Source: Bacillaceae bacterium (GTDB lineage Bacteria > Bacillota > Bacilli > Bacillales > Amphibacillaceae). Taken from it: DNA of 6,374 nt. This document shows, one piece after another, positions 1 to 6,241 of the stretch (its first letter is position 1; the number at the start of each line of letters is the position of its first letter). Under the pieces are notes generated by a model. It did no database searches. It was not told the DNA's origin and worked only from the letters and a program-made list of their open reading frames with translations. Location: assembly GCA_030152985.1 (NCBI GenBank), contig JASLIE010000267.1, positions 1-6,374 of the forward strand, given 5' to 3'. The position numbers and the translations under genes were made by a program.

Positions 1-837
1 GCCTAAAATAACTACACCAAGTGATAGCTGCCAAACGAATGGAGTAAATGGAATAAATTCAACAAAATTAAATGTAATTTGATCACCAAATTGCTTAAGT
101 AAGTAATAATAACCGGTTGATAACACAGCGATTGGAATAATAGATCCTAAAACACCTAATAATAAGCCTTCAATAAAGAATGGCCAGCGAATAAAGCCGT
201 TTGTTGCTCCTACTAGCTTCATCACACCAATTTCATCACTTCGAGCCATAATAGTTAGTTTAATCGTATTAGATATTAAAAACATGGCTGTTAGAACAAG
301 TCCTGCAATTAAAATTAACCCAATTGTACGTGCGTAATTATTAAATTTAAAAAGTTGTGGAACAACCTCTTTACCATAGTTAACTTTATGAACATTTTCT
401 AATTCCTCAATCTTTTTAGCTGTCGGTTCTGTATCTCTTGGATCTATTGTTTTAACAATATAAGCATGATTTAATGGGTTATCTTGCTTAAATAGTCCCC
501 ATGCTTCTCCTTCTTCACCGAAACTTTCAATAAGCGCTTCGAGCTCATCCTCTTTTGATGAAAAATTGACAGCTTCGACTTCACCTATTTCTTTAATTTC
601 ATCACCGACTTGTTTAACCGCTTCTTCATCTGCTGTTAATTCTACCAGCACTTTTATTTCAACATCTTCTTCTACCTTTTTTGTCATCTCATTAATATTG
701 AGCATCACTGCAACAAAAGCACCGACCAAAACTAAAGTAACGGTTACAGCACCAATTGAAGCAACTGACATCCAACCGTTTCTAAAGATGTTCTTTGTTC
801 CTTCACGAATGTGTCTCATCATTGTTCTAAGCTTCAT
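1..837 (-). CDS. ftsX: Cell division ABC transporter permease FtsX (3' end beyond window)
   Basis: FtsX is the membrane half of the FtsEX complex, which in Bacillus activates the cell-wall hydrolase CwlO through its outside domain (family knowledge). I translated 279 codons with no stop or frameshift; the frame runs off position 1. B. subtilis FtsX is about 296 residues, so roughly 17 are missing. The order fits the family: a basic cytoplasmic N-terminus ([13 protein letters not shown]), TM1 at about 25-46, an acidic extracellular domain at about 47-170, TM2 at about 171-191, a cytoplasmic loop with SDEIGVMKLVGAT (200-212) typical of FtsX/MacB-type permeases, TM3 at about 221-244, and the start of TM4 near 265. 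The ATG at 835-837 lies inside ftsE (11-nt overlap). It is preceded by AAGGAG at 847-852, nine bases upstream, so translation is probably coupled to ftsE. Confidence 0.96.
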   Translation of the reverse strand, partial: MKLRTMMRHIREGTKNIFRNGWMSVASIGAVTVTLVLVGAFVAVMLNINEMTKKVEEDVEIKVLVELTADEEAVKQVGDEIKEIGEVEAVNFSSKEDELEALIESFGEEGEAWGLFKQDNPLNHAYIVKTIDPRDTEPTAKKIEELENVHKVNYGKEVVPQLFKFNNYARTIGLILIAGLVLTAMFLISNTIKLTIMARSDEIGVMKLVGATNGFIRWPFFIEGLLLGVLGSIIPIAVLSTGYYYLLKQFGDQITFNFVEFIPFTPFVWQLSLGVVILG

Positions 838-1513
838 AGCCATACTCTCCTTGCTGTTCATCTCTTGCTATAAGTCCGTCTTCAACTGCAATTACACGTT
901 TTTTAATTGTATTTACAATTTCTTGGCTATGCGTGGCCATAATAATCGTAGTTCCTTGAGCATTAATCTCCTCAAGTGTTCTCATAATTCCCCATGATGT
1001 ATCAGGGTCTAAGTTACCCGTTGGTTCATCTGCAATTAAAATTTTAGGTCGGTTTGCAATTGCACGCGCAATTGAAACACGCTGCTGTTCTCCCCCCGAT
1101 AACTCTTGAGGAATTGAACGTGCTTTGTTTTTTAAACCAACAAGGTCTAATACTTCCATGACTCGTCCTCTAATATTTTCAGGTTTTTCCTCTATAACTT
1201 CTAATGCAAAAGCGACATTTTCATATACAGTTAAACGTGGAAGTAATTTAAAGTCCTGAAATACGACTCCAATGTCTCTTCTTAAATAGGGAACATTTCT
1301 TTCTTTCATTTCATTAATCTTAATTCCATTAATAATAATTTCACCACTTGTTGGCTTTTCTTCACGATAAATTAATTTAATAAAGGTCGATTTTCCCGCT
1401 CCACTTGGACCAACAATATAAACAAATTCACCTTGCTCTATAAAAACATCAATTCCATTTAGTGCATTGACGCCATTTGGATATGTTTTATGCACATTTT
1501 TTAAAGTAATCAT
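827..1513 (-). CDS. ftsE: Cell division ATP-binding protein FtsE
   Basis: FtsE is the cytoplasmic ATPase that drives conformational change in FtsX. The 228-residue product has the full set of ABC motifs: Walker [10 protein letters not shown] (35-43), Q-loop Gln86, signature LSGGE (138-142), Walker B ILIADE (158-163) with catalytic Glu163, D-loop near Asp169, and switch His195. The start at 1513 ([14 protein letters not shown]) is preferred because AAAGGTGAG lies seven bases upstream and the length then equals that of B. subtilis FtsE. The frame stays open 14 codons further, to a TTG at 1555, but that start has no ribosome site. The last codons overlap ftsX. The gene has its own predicted promoter behind the cccB terminator, so ftsEX is probably a separate transcription unit from cccB. 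I see no missing catalytic residue. Confidence 0.98.
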   Translation of the reverse strand: MITLKNVHKTYPNGVNALNGIDVFIEQGEFVYIVGPSGAGKSTFIKLIYREEKPTSGEIIINGIKINEMKERNVPYLRRDIGVVFQDFKLLPRLTVYENVAFALEVIEEKPENIRGRVMEVLDLVGLKNKARSIPQELSGGEQQRVSIARAIANRPKILIADEPTGNLDPDTSWGIMRTLEEINAQGTTIIMATHSQEIVNTIKKRVIAVEDGLIARDEQQGEYGYEA

Positions 1514-1520
1514 ATTTAAA

Positions 1521-1529
1521 CTCACCTTT
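1521..1529 (-). promoter_or_regulatory. Shine-Dalgarno site deciding the ftsE start
   Basis: On the minus strand the sequence reads AAAGGTGAG, then seven bases, then ATG at 1513. The possible TTG start at 1555 has no comparable purine-rich site, so this element fixes the N-terminus. Confidence 0.85.
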
Positions 1530-1600
1530 GTGTTTGAATTTTTAAACTTAAACAAATTAAATGTTAAAAGGAATCTATTTCTCTCTTTCTTACCTTATTT

Positions 1601-1629
1601 ATTATATCATGAAATTATTTAAATATCAG
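1601..1629 (-). promoter_or_regulatory. Predicted sigma-A promoter of ftsEX
   Basis: The minus strand carries a perfect -10 TATAAT (1601-1606) extended by an upstream TG (TGATATAAT). A -35 candidate CTGATA (1624-1629, four of six matches to TTGACA) lies exactly 17 bases away. The start of transcription would fall near 1594, giving a leader of about 80 nt before the ftsE ATG. It lies downstream of the cccB terminator, as expected for an independent ftsEX unit. Confidence 0.6.
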
Positions 1630-1669
1630 TGTGTCTATATTAAGTTTATGTTTCAAACAGATATCAATT

Positions 1670-1711
1670 AAAAAAAAGACCTAGTTAACTTAAAGTTAAC
1701 TAGGTCTTTTT
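1670..1711 (-). terminator. Intrinsic terminator of cccB
   Basis: A perfect inverted repeat with arms 1673-1689 and 1695-1711 (AAAAAGACCTAGTTAAC and its complement) surrounds a five-base loop. It begins seven bases after the cccB stop. On the minus strand the stem is followed by a run of eight T (1670-1677), the usual intrinsic terminator layout. The plus strand also ends in five T, so the element is structurally symmetric, though there is no convergent gene for it to stop. Confidence 0.9.
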
Positions 1712-1717
1712 ACTTAT

Positions 1718-2050
1718 TTATTTCTTTTCTGCTAACCAGTCAGCAAGTGTTGTGATATCGTCACCTGAAACTAGTCCACCAGGCATTCCAGTTGCACCGT
1801 CTTCAATAACAGTAGCAATCTCGTCTGCTGATAAACGATCACCAACAGATGTTAAATCTGGACCTGCACCACCTTCAAGATCTCCACCGTGACAGCTTGC
1901 ACAGCTACTCTTGTAGATGTCTTCTGCAGCGCCTGCATCAGCAGTTTCACCACTGTCAGCTGAATCAGCTGGCTCTGATGCGTCATCGCCACCACATGCT
2001 CCAAGAACTAGCATTGTACCGAATAAAACAGCCATTAACCATTTTTTCAT
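1718..2050 (-). CDS. cccB: Cytochrome c-551, small membrane-anchored lipoprotein
   Basis: This is a small c-type cytochrome of 110 residues, close to B. subtilis CccB (about 112), carrying electrons on the outer face of the membrane toward the terminal oxidase (family knowledge). A lipoprotein signal MKKWLMAVLFGTMLVLGAC has lipobox LGAC with Cys19 as the lipid site. A linker at about 20-44 is rich in Asp, Glu, Ala and Ser and has no Lys or Arg. The haem site CASCH spans 50-54, and Met89 in TGMPGG is the likely sixth haem ligand. The fold ends with a helix, ITTLADWLAEKK. The ATG at 2048-2050 follows AGGGGG seven bases upstream. A likely promoter and a strong terminator make it a possible single-gene unit, although no clear terminator separates it from prfB. 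The anionic linker would suit a halophile or alkaliphile (inference). Confidence 0.95.
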   Translation of the reverse strand: MKKWLMAVLFGTMLVLGACGGDDASEPADSADSGETADAGAAEDIYKSSCASCHGGDLEGGAGPDLTSVGDRLSADEIATVIEDGATGMPGGLVSGDDITTLADWLAEKK

Positions 2051-2091
2051 TTTTTATCCCCCTAACACTTAATTTTTAACCTAACAGTTTC

Positions 2092-2122
2092 ATTATAACC
2101 TATTTTTAAAAATAATAAACAA
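2092..2122 (-). promoter_or_regulatory. Possible sigma-A promoter of cccB
   Basis: A perfect -10 TATAAT lies at 2092-2097 on the minus strand, about 42 bases before the cccB ATG. The -35 is weak: GTTTAT at 17 bases (2115-2120) or TTGTTT at 19 bases (2117-2122). The upstream DNA is A/T-rich, so a chance TATAAT is possible. Confidence 0.45.
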
Positions 2123-2149
2123 AAAACATTCTTTTTTCATAAATTCGCC

Positions 2150-3251
2150 TTAATTCATTTGAGAACGTAAATATATGTCAATAAATGGGTCTATATCACC
2201 GTCAATGACACCTTGTGCATTTCCTATATCTAAATCAAATCGATGGTCTTTAACCATAGAATAAGGGTGGAATATATAAGACCTAATCTGACTTCCCCAG
2301 CCTATTTCTTTTTGTTCGCCGCGTAAAGCTGCTAATTCTTCTTGTTGTTTCTCAATCTCTAATTGATAGAGTTTTGATTTAAGCATCTTCATTGCTAATT
2401 CACGATTTTTAATTTGTGAACTTTCTTGTTGACTAGTAACAATTGTTCCCGTTGGTTCATGTGTAATTCGAACTGCCGAATCAGTTGTGTTAACATGCTG
2501 ACCACCAGCTCCACTAGCTCTAAATGTGTCAATATGAATATCCTCAGGCTTTACTTCAATTTCAACATCATCTGGCATTTCAGGTGCAACCTCACACGAT
2601 ACAAAAGAGGTGTGACGTCGTCCGGATGAATCAAAAGGTGAAATACGCACCAAACGATGCACACCTTTTTCAGACTTTAAATAACCATAGGCATTATGAC
2701 CTTTAATAAGAAGCGTCACACTTTTAACTCCCGCTTCATCTCCTGGTAAATAGTTAAGCGTTTCAACTTTAAAGCCCTTTTTATCTGCCCACCGCTGATA
2801 CATCCGCAGTAAAATACTAGCAAAGTCTTGAGATTCAGTACCACCAGCACCAGGATGCAACTCTAAAATAGCGTTGTTTGCGTCGTAAGGTTCACTTAGA
2901 AGCATTTCAAGTTCAAATTCATTCATAACTGTTTTCAACTTTTTTATTTCTGAATATAATTCATTGAGTAACTCTTCTTCTGGTTCTTCCTTAACCATTT
3001 CATAGAGCGCTTCGCTATCTTCTAAATTTGCTTCCATCTTCTCAAAACTACCAACATGATTTTTCAACCAATTCGAGCGATTGATTACATTTTGTGCTAC
3101 ATCATTGTCATCCCAAAATCCAGGTTCAGACATTTTCATATCCAACTCTTTTATTTCAGCACGTTTTTCATCTAAGTCAAAGAGACCCCCTAAAATCATC
3201 TATTCGACTCATCATTTTATCTAATTCTTGCTTAACCTCTACTAAATCCAC
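2150..3251 (-). CDS. prfB: Peptide chain release factor 2, made by programmed +1 frameshift
   Basis: RF2 recognises UAA and UGA in the ribosomal A site and triggers release of the finished protein. The gene is in two frames. Twenty-four codons run from GTG at 3251 ([20 protein letters not shown], then RGSL) to an in-frame TGA at 3177-3179. A +1 shift there continues in the next frame with GAC, giving 342 more residues and 366 in total, the B. subtilis RF2 length. Key motifs are the stop-codon tripeptide SPF (204-206) and the catalytic GGQ (249-251) in [11 protein letters not shown]. Ala245 occupies the place where E. coli K-12 RF2 has its unusual Thr246. The GTG start is supported by AGGTGG five bases upstream. 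The gene begins 20 nt after the secA stop with no room for a promoter, so it is very probably cotranscribed with secA. This is not a pseudogene: the shift site is the conserved autoregulatory one. Confidence 0.97.
3176..3191 (-). promoter_or_regulatory. prfB programmed +1 frameshift site
   Basis: The minus strand reads AGGGGGTCTCTTTGAC. An internal Shine-Dalgarno-like AGGGGG (3186-3191) sits three bases before the slippery CTT (3180-3182), which is followed by the in-frame stop TGA (3177-3179) and C. This matches the known bacterial RF2 layout, in which scarce RF2 slows termination at UGA and lets the ribosome slip from CTT to TTT, so RF2 controls its own amount. It falls at codon 25, as in B. 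subtilis. Confidence 0.97.
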
Positions 3252-3256
3252 AACTT

Positions 3257-3262
3257 CCACCT
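3257..3262 (-). promoter_or_regulatory. Shine-Dalgarno site for the GTG start of prfB
   Basis: AGGTGG, within AGAGGTGGAAG, lies five bases before GTG at 3251 in the short gap after secA. The first ATG in this frame (codon 13) has no such site, and starting there would remove the conserved N-terminal helix. This supports the GTG start. Confidence 0.8.
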
Positions 3263-3271
3263 CTTATATAA

Positions 3272-5785
3272 TTAGTTTCTACCATGACAGTGTTTATATT
3301 TTTTACCACTACCGCACGGACACGGATCATTCCGTCCAATATTATCTTTTCTAACGAAAGGTTTACGTTTAACTTCCCCTTCACCATCACTTGCTGCGAC
3401 TGCTTTTGTTTCTTTAACAACTTCCTGTCGTTGTAAGTTGTCACGTATTTCGGCCTTCATAACATAGTGCGTTACCTCTTCTTCCATGCTATCAATCATC
3501 ATTTCAAACATATTAAATCCTTCAAGTTGATATTCTCTTAATGGATCATTCTGTCCATAAGCGCGTAAATGAATTCCTTGACGGAGCTGATCCATTTGAT
3601 CAATATGATCCATCCACTTTGTATCCACAACTCTTAGTAAAATAACACGCTCAAATTCACGCATTTGGTCTGCTTCAAGTTCTGATTCTTTGGCATCATA
3701 CTTTTCAATTGCCTTGGCTAAGATAATTTCCTTCATTTCTTCTGGATCTTTACCTTCTAAATCTTTAACCGTTAAACTACCACGGTCTAACACACGACTG
3801 TCAATGTATTCGACGATTGGCTGTAAGTTCCAGTTTTCCTCTTCATCAGCTGTTTGATTATCTACAACTTTTGAAATTGTACGTTCGATCATCGGTTCTA
3901 TAATTTCTCTGACATCACCATCAGATTCAATTATTTCTAAACGTTGTTTATAAATAATTTCACGTTGTTCTCTGAGGACATCATCATATGAAAGTATTGT
4001 TTTACGTGCATCAAAGTTATTACCCTCAACACGTTTTTGAGCAGACTCAACAGCACGTGAAACCATTCGACTTTCGATTGGTTGATCTGCTTCAAGACCG
4101 AGTCTTTCCATCATCGATGCCATATTATCAGATCCAAAGCGCCTCATTAACTCATCCTCCATAGATAAGTAAAAGCGCGACATTCCAGGATCTCCTTGTC
4201 TCCCTGCTCGTCCACGAAGCTGATTATCAATTCGACGTGATTCATGCCTTTCCGTTCCTAAGACAGCGAGTCCACCTAGTTCAACTACACCCTCACCCAA
4301 TTTGATATCAGTTCCTCGTCCTGCCATATTAGTTGCAATCGTTACCGAACCAACTTGCCCTGCATTTTCAATAATTTCTGCCTCACGATAATGATTTTTT
4401 GCGTTTAAAACATCATGCTTAATGCCGGCTTTTTTAAGCATCTGAGAAATTAATTCTGAGGTTTCAACAGCTACTGTACCAACTAATATCGGTTGACCTT
4501 TAGCATTTAATTCTTTGATCTTTTCAACAACTGCATTAAATTTACCTTCCATTGTTTGATAAATTAAATCCGGTTTATCATCCCTTGCAATTGGTTTATT
4601 TGTTGGAATCGCAATAACATCCATATTATAAATGTTTCTAAACTCTTCTTCCTCAGTTTTAGCTGTCCCTGTCATACCTGAAAGCTTATTATACATTCTA
4701 AATAAGTTTTGGAAGGTGATTGAAGCAAGTGTCATACTTTCTTTTTGTATTTGTAGGCCTTCTTTTGCTTCAATGGCTTGGTGTAAACCATCACTGTATC
4801 TTCGCCCTTCCATTAAGCGACCTGTGAACTGATCGACAATGATTACTTGTCCATCTTCAACAACATAATCCGTGTCACGGTGCATAGCAACTCTGGCTCT
4901 AAGCGCCTGATTAATATGATGAGTTAAGGTAACATGATCAAGGTCAAATAAATTTTCTATTTTAAAGAAACTCTCTGCTTTATTAATTCCTGATTCAGTT
5001 AGTTGAACACCTTTTGTTTTTTCATCATAAGTAAAATCATCTTCTTGTTTCAATGTATTAACAAAGGTGTTAGATTGTTGATATAAACTTGCCGATTTTT
5101 CAGCAGTCCCCGATATAATAAGGGGTGTTCTAGCTTCATCAATTAAAATTGAGTCTACCTCGTCAATAATCGCAAAGTTTAGTTCGCCTTGAACAATTTG
5201 CTCTTTATAAAGGACCATATTATCCCTTAAATAATCGAATCCAAACTCATTATTTGTTCCATAAGTAATATCACATTCATAAGCTTCACGCTTTTCTTCT
5301 GCGCTGACTCCGTTAATATTGAGTCCAACTGTTAAACCTAAAAACTCATATAAAGGGCGCATTTCTTCTGAGTCTCTTTCTGCTAAGTATTCGTTAACTG
5401 TAATAATGTGAACGCCTTTTCCTGTTAAAGCATTCAAATAAGCTGGTAATGTAGATGAAAGTGTTTTACCTTCACCAGTCTTCATTTCTGATATGTTCCC
5501 TTCATGAAGGACAATACCACCCATTAACTGAACATTAAACGGACGCATACCTAGGACACGCTTTGATGCTTCTCTTACTGTTGCAAATGCTTCAGGTAAA
5601 AGATCATCTAGCTCTGCCCCTTCTTCTAGCCTTTGTTTAAACTCTTCTGTTTTTGCCTGTAAGTCTGTATCATTCATTTTTTCATATTCTGCTTCGAGTG
5701 CTTCTATTTGATCAACTGTTTTTTGTAATCGTTTAAGCTGACGTTTATTACCGTCTCCAAAAATTCGTTTTAAAATATTACTCAT
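3272..5785 (-). CDS. secA: Preprotein translocase ATPase SecA
   Basis: SecA is the essential motor that pushes unfolded preproteins through the SecYEG channel using ATP. The 837-residue product matches the B. subtilis length (841). Motor domain 1 has Walker A MKTGEGKT (101-108) and Walker B IIDEVD (206-211). The preprotein cross-linking region follows at about 220-370. Motor domain 2 has [10 protein letters not shown] (485-494) and [11 protein letters not shown] (522-532) with the arginine fingers. The helical scaffold and wing occupy about 570-780. A variable linker leads to a C-terminal zinc motif with Cys822, Cys824, Cys833 and His834, known in the family to bind zinc and SecB or ribosomes. 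The ATG at 5785 is chosen because GAGGAGA lies seven bases upstream and [11 protein letters not shown] aligns with other SecA starts. The frame is open 10 codons further, to a TTG at 5815, without ribosome-site support. All hallmark residues are intact. Confidence 0.99.
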   Translation of the reverse strand: MSNILKRIFGDGNKRQLKRLQKTVDQIEALEAEYEKMNDTDLQAKTEEFKQRLEEGAELDDLLPEAFATVREASKRVLGMRPFNVQLMGGIVLHEGNISEMKTGEGKTLSSTLPAYLNALTGKGVHIITVNEYLAERDSEEMRPLYEFLGLTVGLNINGVSAEEKREAYECDITYGTNNEFGFDYLRDNMVLYKEQIVQGELNFAIIDEVDSILIDEARTPLIISGTAEKSASLYQQSNTFVNTLKQEDDFTYDEKTKGVQLTESGINKAESFFKIENLFDLDHVTLTHHINQALRARVAMHRDTDYVVEDGQVIIVDQFTGRLMEGRRYSDGLHQAIEAKEGLQIQKESMTLASITFQNLFRMYNKLSGMTGTAKTEEEEFRNIYNMDVIAIPTNKPIARDDKPDLIYQTMEGKFNAVVEKIKELNAKGQPILVGTVAVETSELISQMLKKAGIKHDVLNAKNHYREAEIIENAGQVGSVTIATNMAGRGTDIKLGEGVVELGGLAVLGTERHESRRIDNQLRGRAGRQGDPGMSRFYLSMEDELMRRFGSDNMASMMERLGLEADQPIESRMVSRAVESAQKRVEGNNFDARKTILSYDDVLREQREIIYKQRLEIIESDGDVREIIEPMIERTISKVVDNQTADEEENWNLQPIVEYIDSRVLDRGSLTVKDLEGKDPEEMKEIILAKAIEKYDAKESELEADQMREFERVILLRVVDTKWMDHIDQMDQLRQGIHLRAYGQNDPLREYQLEGFNMFEMMIDSMEEEVTHYVMKAEIRDNLQRQEVVKETKAVAASDGEGEVKRKPFVRKDNIGRNDPCPCGSGKKYKHCHGRN

Positions 5786-5792
5786 TATTTTG

Positions 5793-5799
5793 TCTCCTC
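5793..5799 (-). promoter_or_regulatory. Shine-Dalgarno site deciding the secA start
   Basis: GAGGAGA lies about seven bases before the ATG at 5785 on the minus strand. The longer reading from TTG at 5815 would place this site inside the coding sequence, so the shorter 837-residue protein is preferred. Confidence 0.85.
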
Positions 5800-5831
5800 G
5801 ATTCAATAATTTCAATCTTACTACCTTATGT

Positions 5832-5861
5832 ATTGTAACATTTATTTACACGAGTTTACAA
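5832..5861 (-). promoter_or_regulatory. Predicted sigma-A promoter of secA-prfB
   Basis: The minus strand has an extended -10, TGTTACAAT (5832-5840; hexamer TACAAT, five of six), and a -35 candidate TTGTAA (5856-5861, four of six) with an 18-base spacer. Transcription would start near 5825, giving a leader of about 40 nt containing the secA ribosome site. It lies between the upstream hairpin and secA, which suggests secA does not depend on the small upstream gene for transcription. Confidence 0.6.
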
Positions 5862-5881
5862 CTTAGCATCACTAAATGATT

Positions 5882-5914
5882 GAAGGAGCAGTCAAGGGGA
5901 TTGACTACTCCTTC
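5882..5914 (-). terminator. Hairpin after the small gene, possible weak terminator
   Basis: The arms 5882-5895 and 5901-5914 form a 14-bp stem with a five-base loop. The inner position 5889/5907 is a C-A mismatch in plus-strand RNA but a G-U pair in minus-strand RNA, so the stem is continuous only in the transcript running from the small gene toward secA. It begins 26 bases after that gene's stop codon. The run after it (AATCATTT) is poor in T, so termination may be partial or depend on other factors. It could instead be a 3'-end protective structure. Confidence 0.5.
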
Positions 5915-5940
5915 TGATGTTCTTTGAGGGGCATTCTTAA

Positions 5941-6084
5941 CTATTTCGAATGTTGGTGCGTAACTTCTGATAGTTTTGCAACTTGTGAGTTAGTTGCAGC
6001 TACGATTCTGATGAGTTGAGTGATTTTATTTTGATGACTTTGAAGCTGCTTTTGAATTTGTTCATAGTCAACTCTTTTTTTCAT
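5941..6084 (-). CDS. Small hypothetical protein, predicted short coiled coil (47 aa)
   Basis: I do not recognise this family. The 47-codon frame begins with ATG at 6082-6084 (MKKRVDYEQIQKQL) and ends with TAG at 5941-5943. Its ribosome site is among the best in the window: AGAAGGGAGG at 6091-6100, six bases from the ATG. From Tyr7 the hydrophobic or neutral residues follow a 3-4 spacing: Tyr7, Ile10, Leu14, His17, Ile21, Leu24, Val28, Thr31, Val35, Leu38. This is a heptad pattern for an amphipathic helix that may form a dimer or bind a partner helix. The protein is soluble-looking, Gln-rich and basic at the N-terminus, with no Cys, no signal peptide and no membrane segment. It sits upstream of secA in the same direction but is separated from it by a hairpin and a promoter, so a shared function is not implied. 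Confidence 0.72.
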   Translation of the reverse strand: MKKRVDYEQIQKQLQSHQNKITQLIRIVAATNSQVAKLSEVTHQHSK

Positions 6085-6090
6085 ATTATT

Positions 6091-6100
6091 CCTCCCTTCT
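6091..6100 (-). promoter_or_regulatory. Strong Shine-Dalgarno site of the 47-aa gene
   Basis: AGAAGGGAGG ends six bases before the ATG at 6084. It is nearly complementary to the 16S rRNA 3' end and is the main support that this short frame is translated. Confidence 0.75.
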
Positions 6101-6108
6101 CACCTTAA

Positions 6109-6117
6109 TTTATACCA
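6109..6117 (-). promoter_or_regulatory. Possible extended -10 promoter of the 47-aa gene
   Basis: The minus strand reads TGGTATAAA, an extended -10 with hexamer TATAAA at 6109-6114. No good -35 is found at 16-18 bases. Transcription would start near 6102, leaving a very short leader of about 18 nt, so the true promoter may be further upstream. Confidence 0.3.
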
Positions 6118-6241
6118 TTAATTACCTTAAATGGCTAATCTGAGTCGGGAAGGTATTTTATTTTTCGACAAAATTTAAAGTCGTTTTTTGTGTTTTAATG
6201 AAATAAATCAGTTTATTTAAATTTTTTATTTTTTTTAAGTT

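Larger units (their letters stand above)
6085..6241. other. Very AT-rich spacer upstream of the 47-aa gene
   Basis: Apart from the ribosome site and weak -10 listed separately, this stretch holds no gene I can support. Long T runs on the plus strand (A runs on the minus strand) lie at about 6219-6241 and continue to 6262. Small structures include an AT-only hairpin with arms 6201-6207 and 6212-6218, and a four-base repeat CGAC/GTCG at 6166-6169 and 6180-6183. The A tracts could act as curved DNA or an upstream promoter element for minus-strand transcription, but composition alone may explain them. Confidence 0.5.

Noticed and set aside
566..997. 143-codon plus-strand frame opposite ftsX and ftsE
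   Set aside because: It is antisense to two conserved genes, and its Ser/Thr-rich N-terminal half is typical of an antisense shadow of Glu/Asp/Lys-rich coding sequence.
2117..2137. A/T-only hairpin after prfB as a terminator
   Set aside because: The stem consists of A-T pairs around a short centre with no GC core, so it would be too weak; I did not list it.
2150..3199. prfB as a 349-residue gene starting at ATG 3199, or as a frameshifted pseudogene
   Set aside because: The ATG lacks a ribosome site, and the upstream 24 codons plus the AGGGGG-CTT-TGA-C arrangement match the conserved programmed shift.
3232..3444. 70-codon minus-strand frame across the end of secA and start of prfB
   Set aside because: It overlaps two strongly supported genes in another frame, has a low-complexity Lys/Gln-rich product and no reason to be translated.
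5941..6084. The small gene upstream of secA as a SecM-like arrest peptide controlling secA
   Set aside because: It has no signal peptide or membrane segment and no visible SecM or RAPP-type arrest motif. About 155 bases containing a hairpin and a separate secA promoter lie between the two genes.
6166..6190. CGAC/GTCG repeat followed by six T as a plus-strand terminator
   Set aside because: A four-base stem with a ten-base loop is too weak, and no plus-strand gene precedes it.
6201..6240. Plus-strand terminator made of the AAATAAA/TTTATTT hairpin followed by T runs
   Set aside because: The stem has no GC pairs and there is no plus-strand gene ending nearby; base composition explains it.
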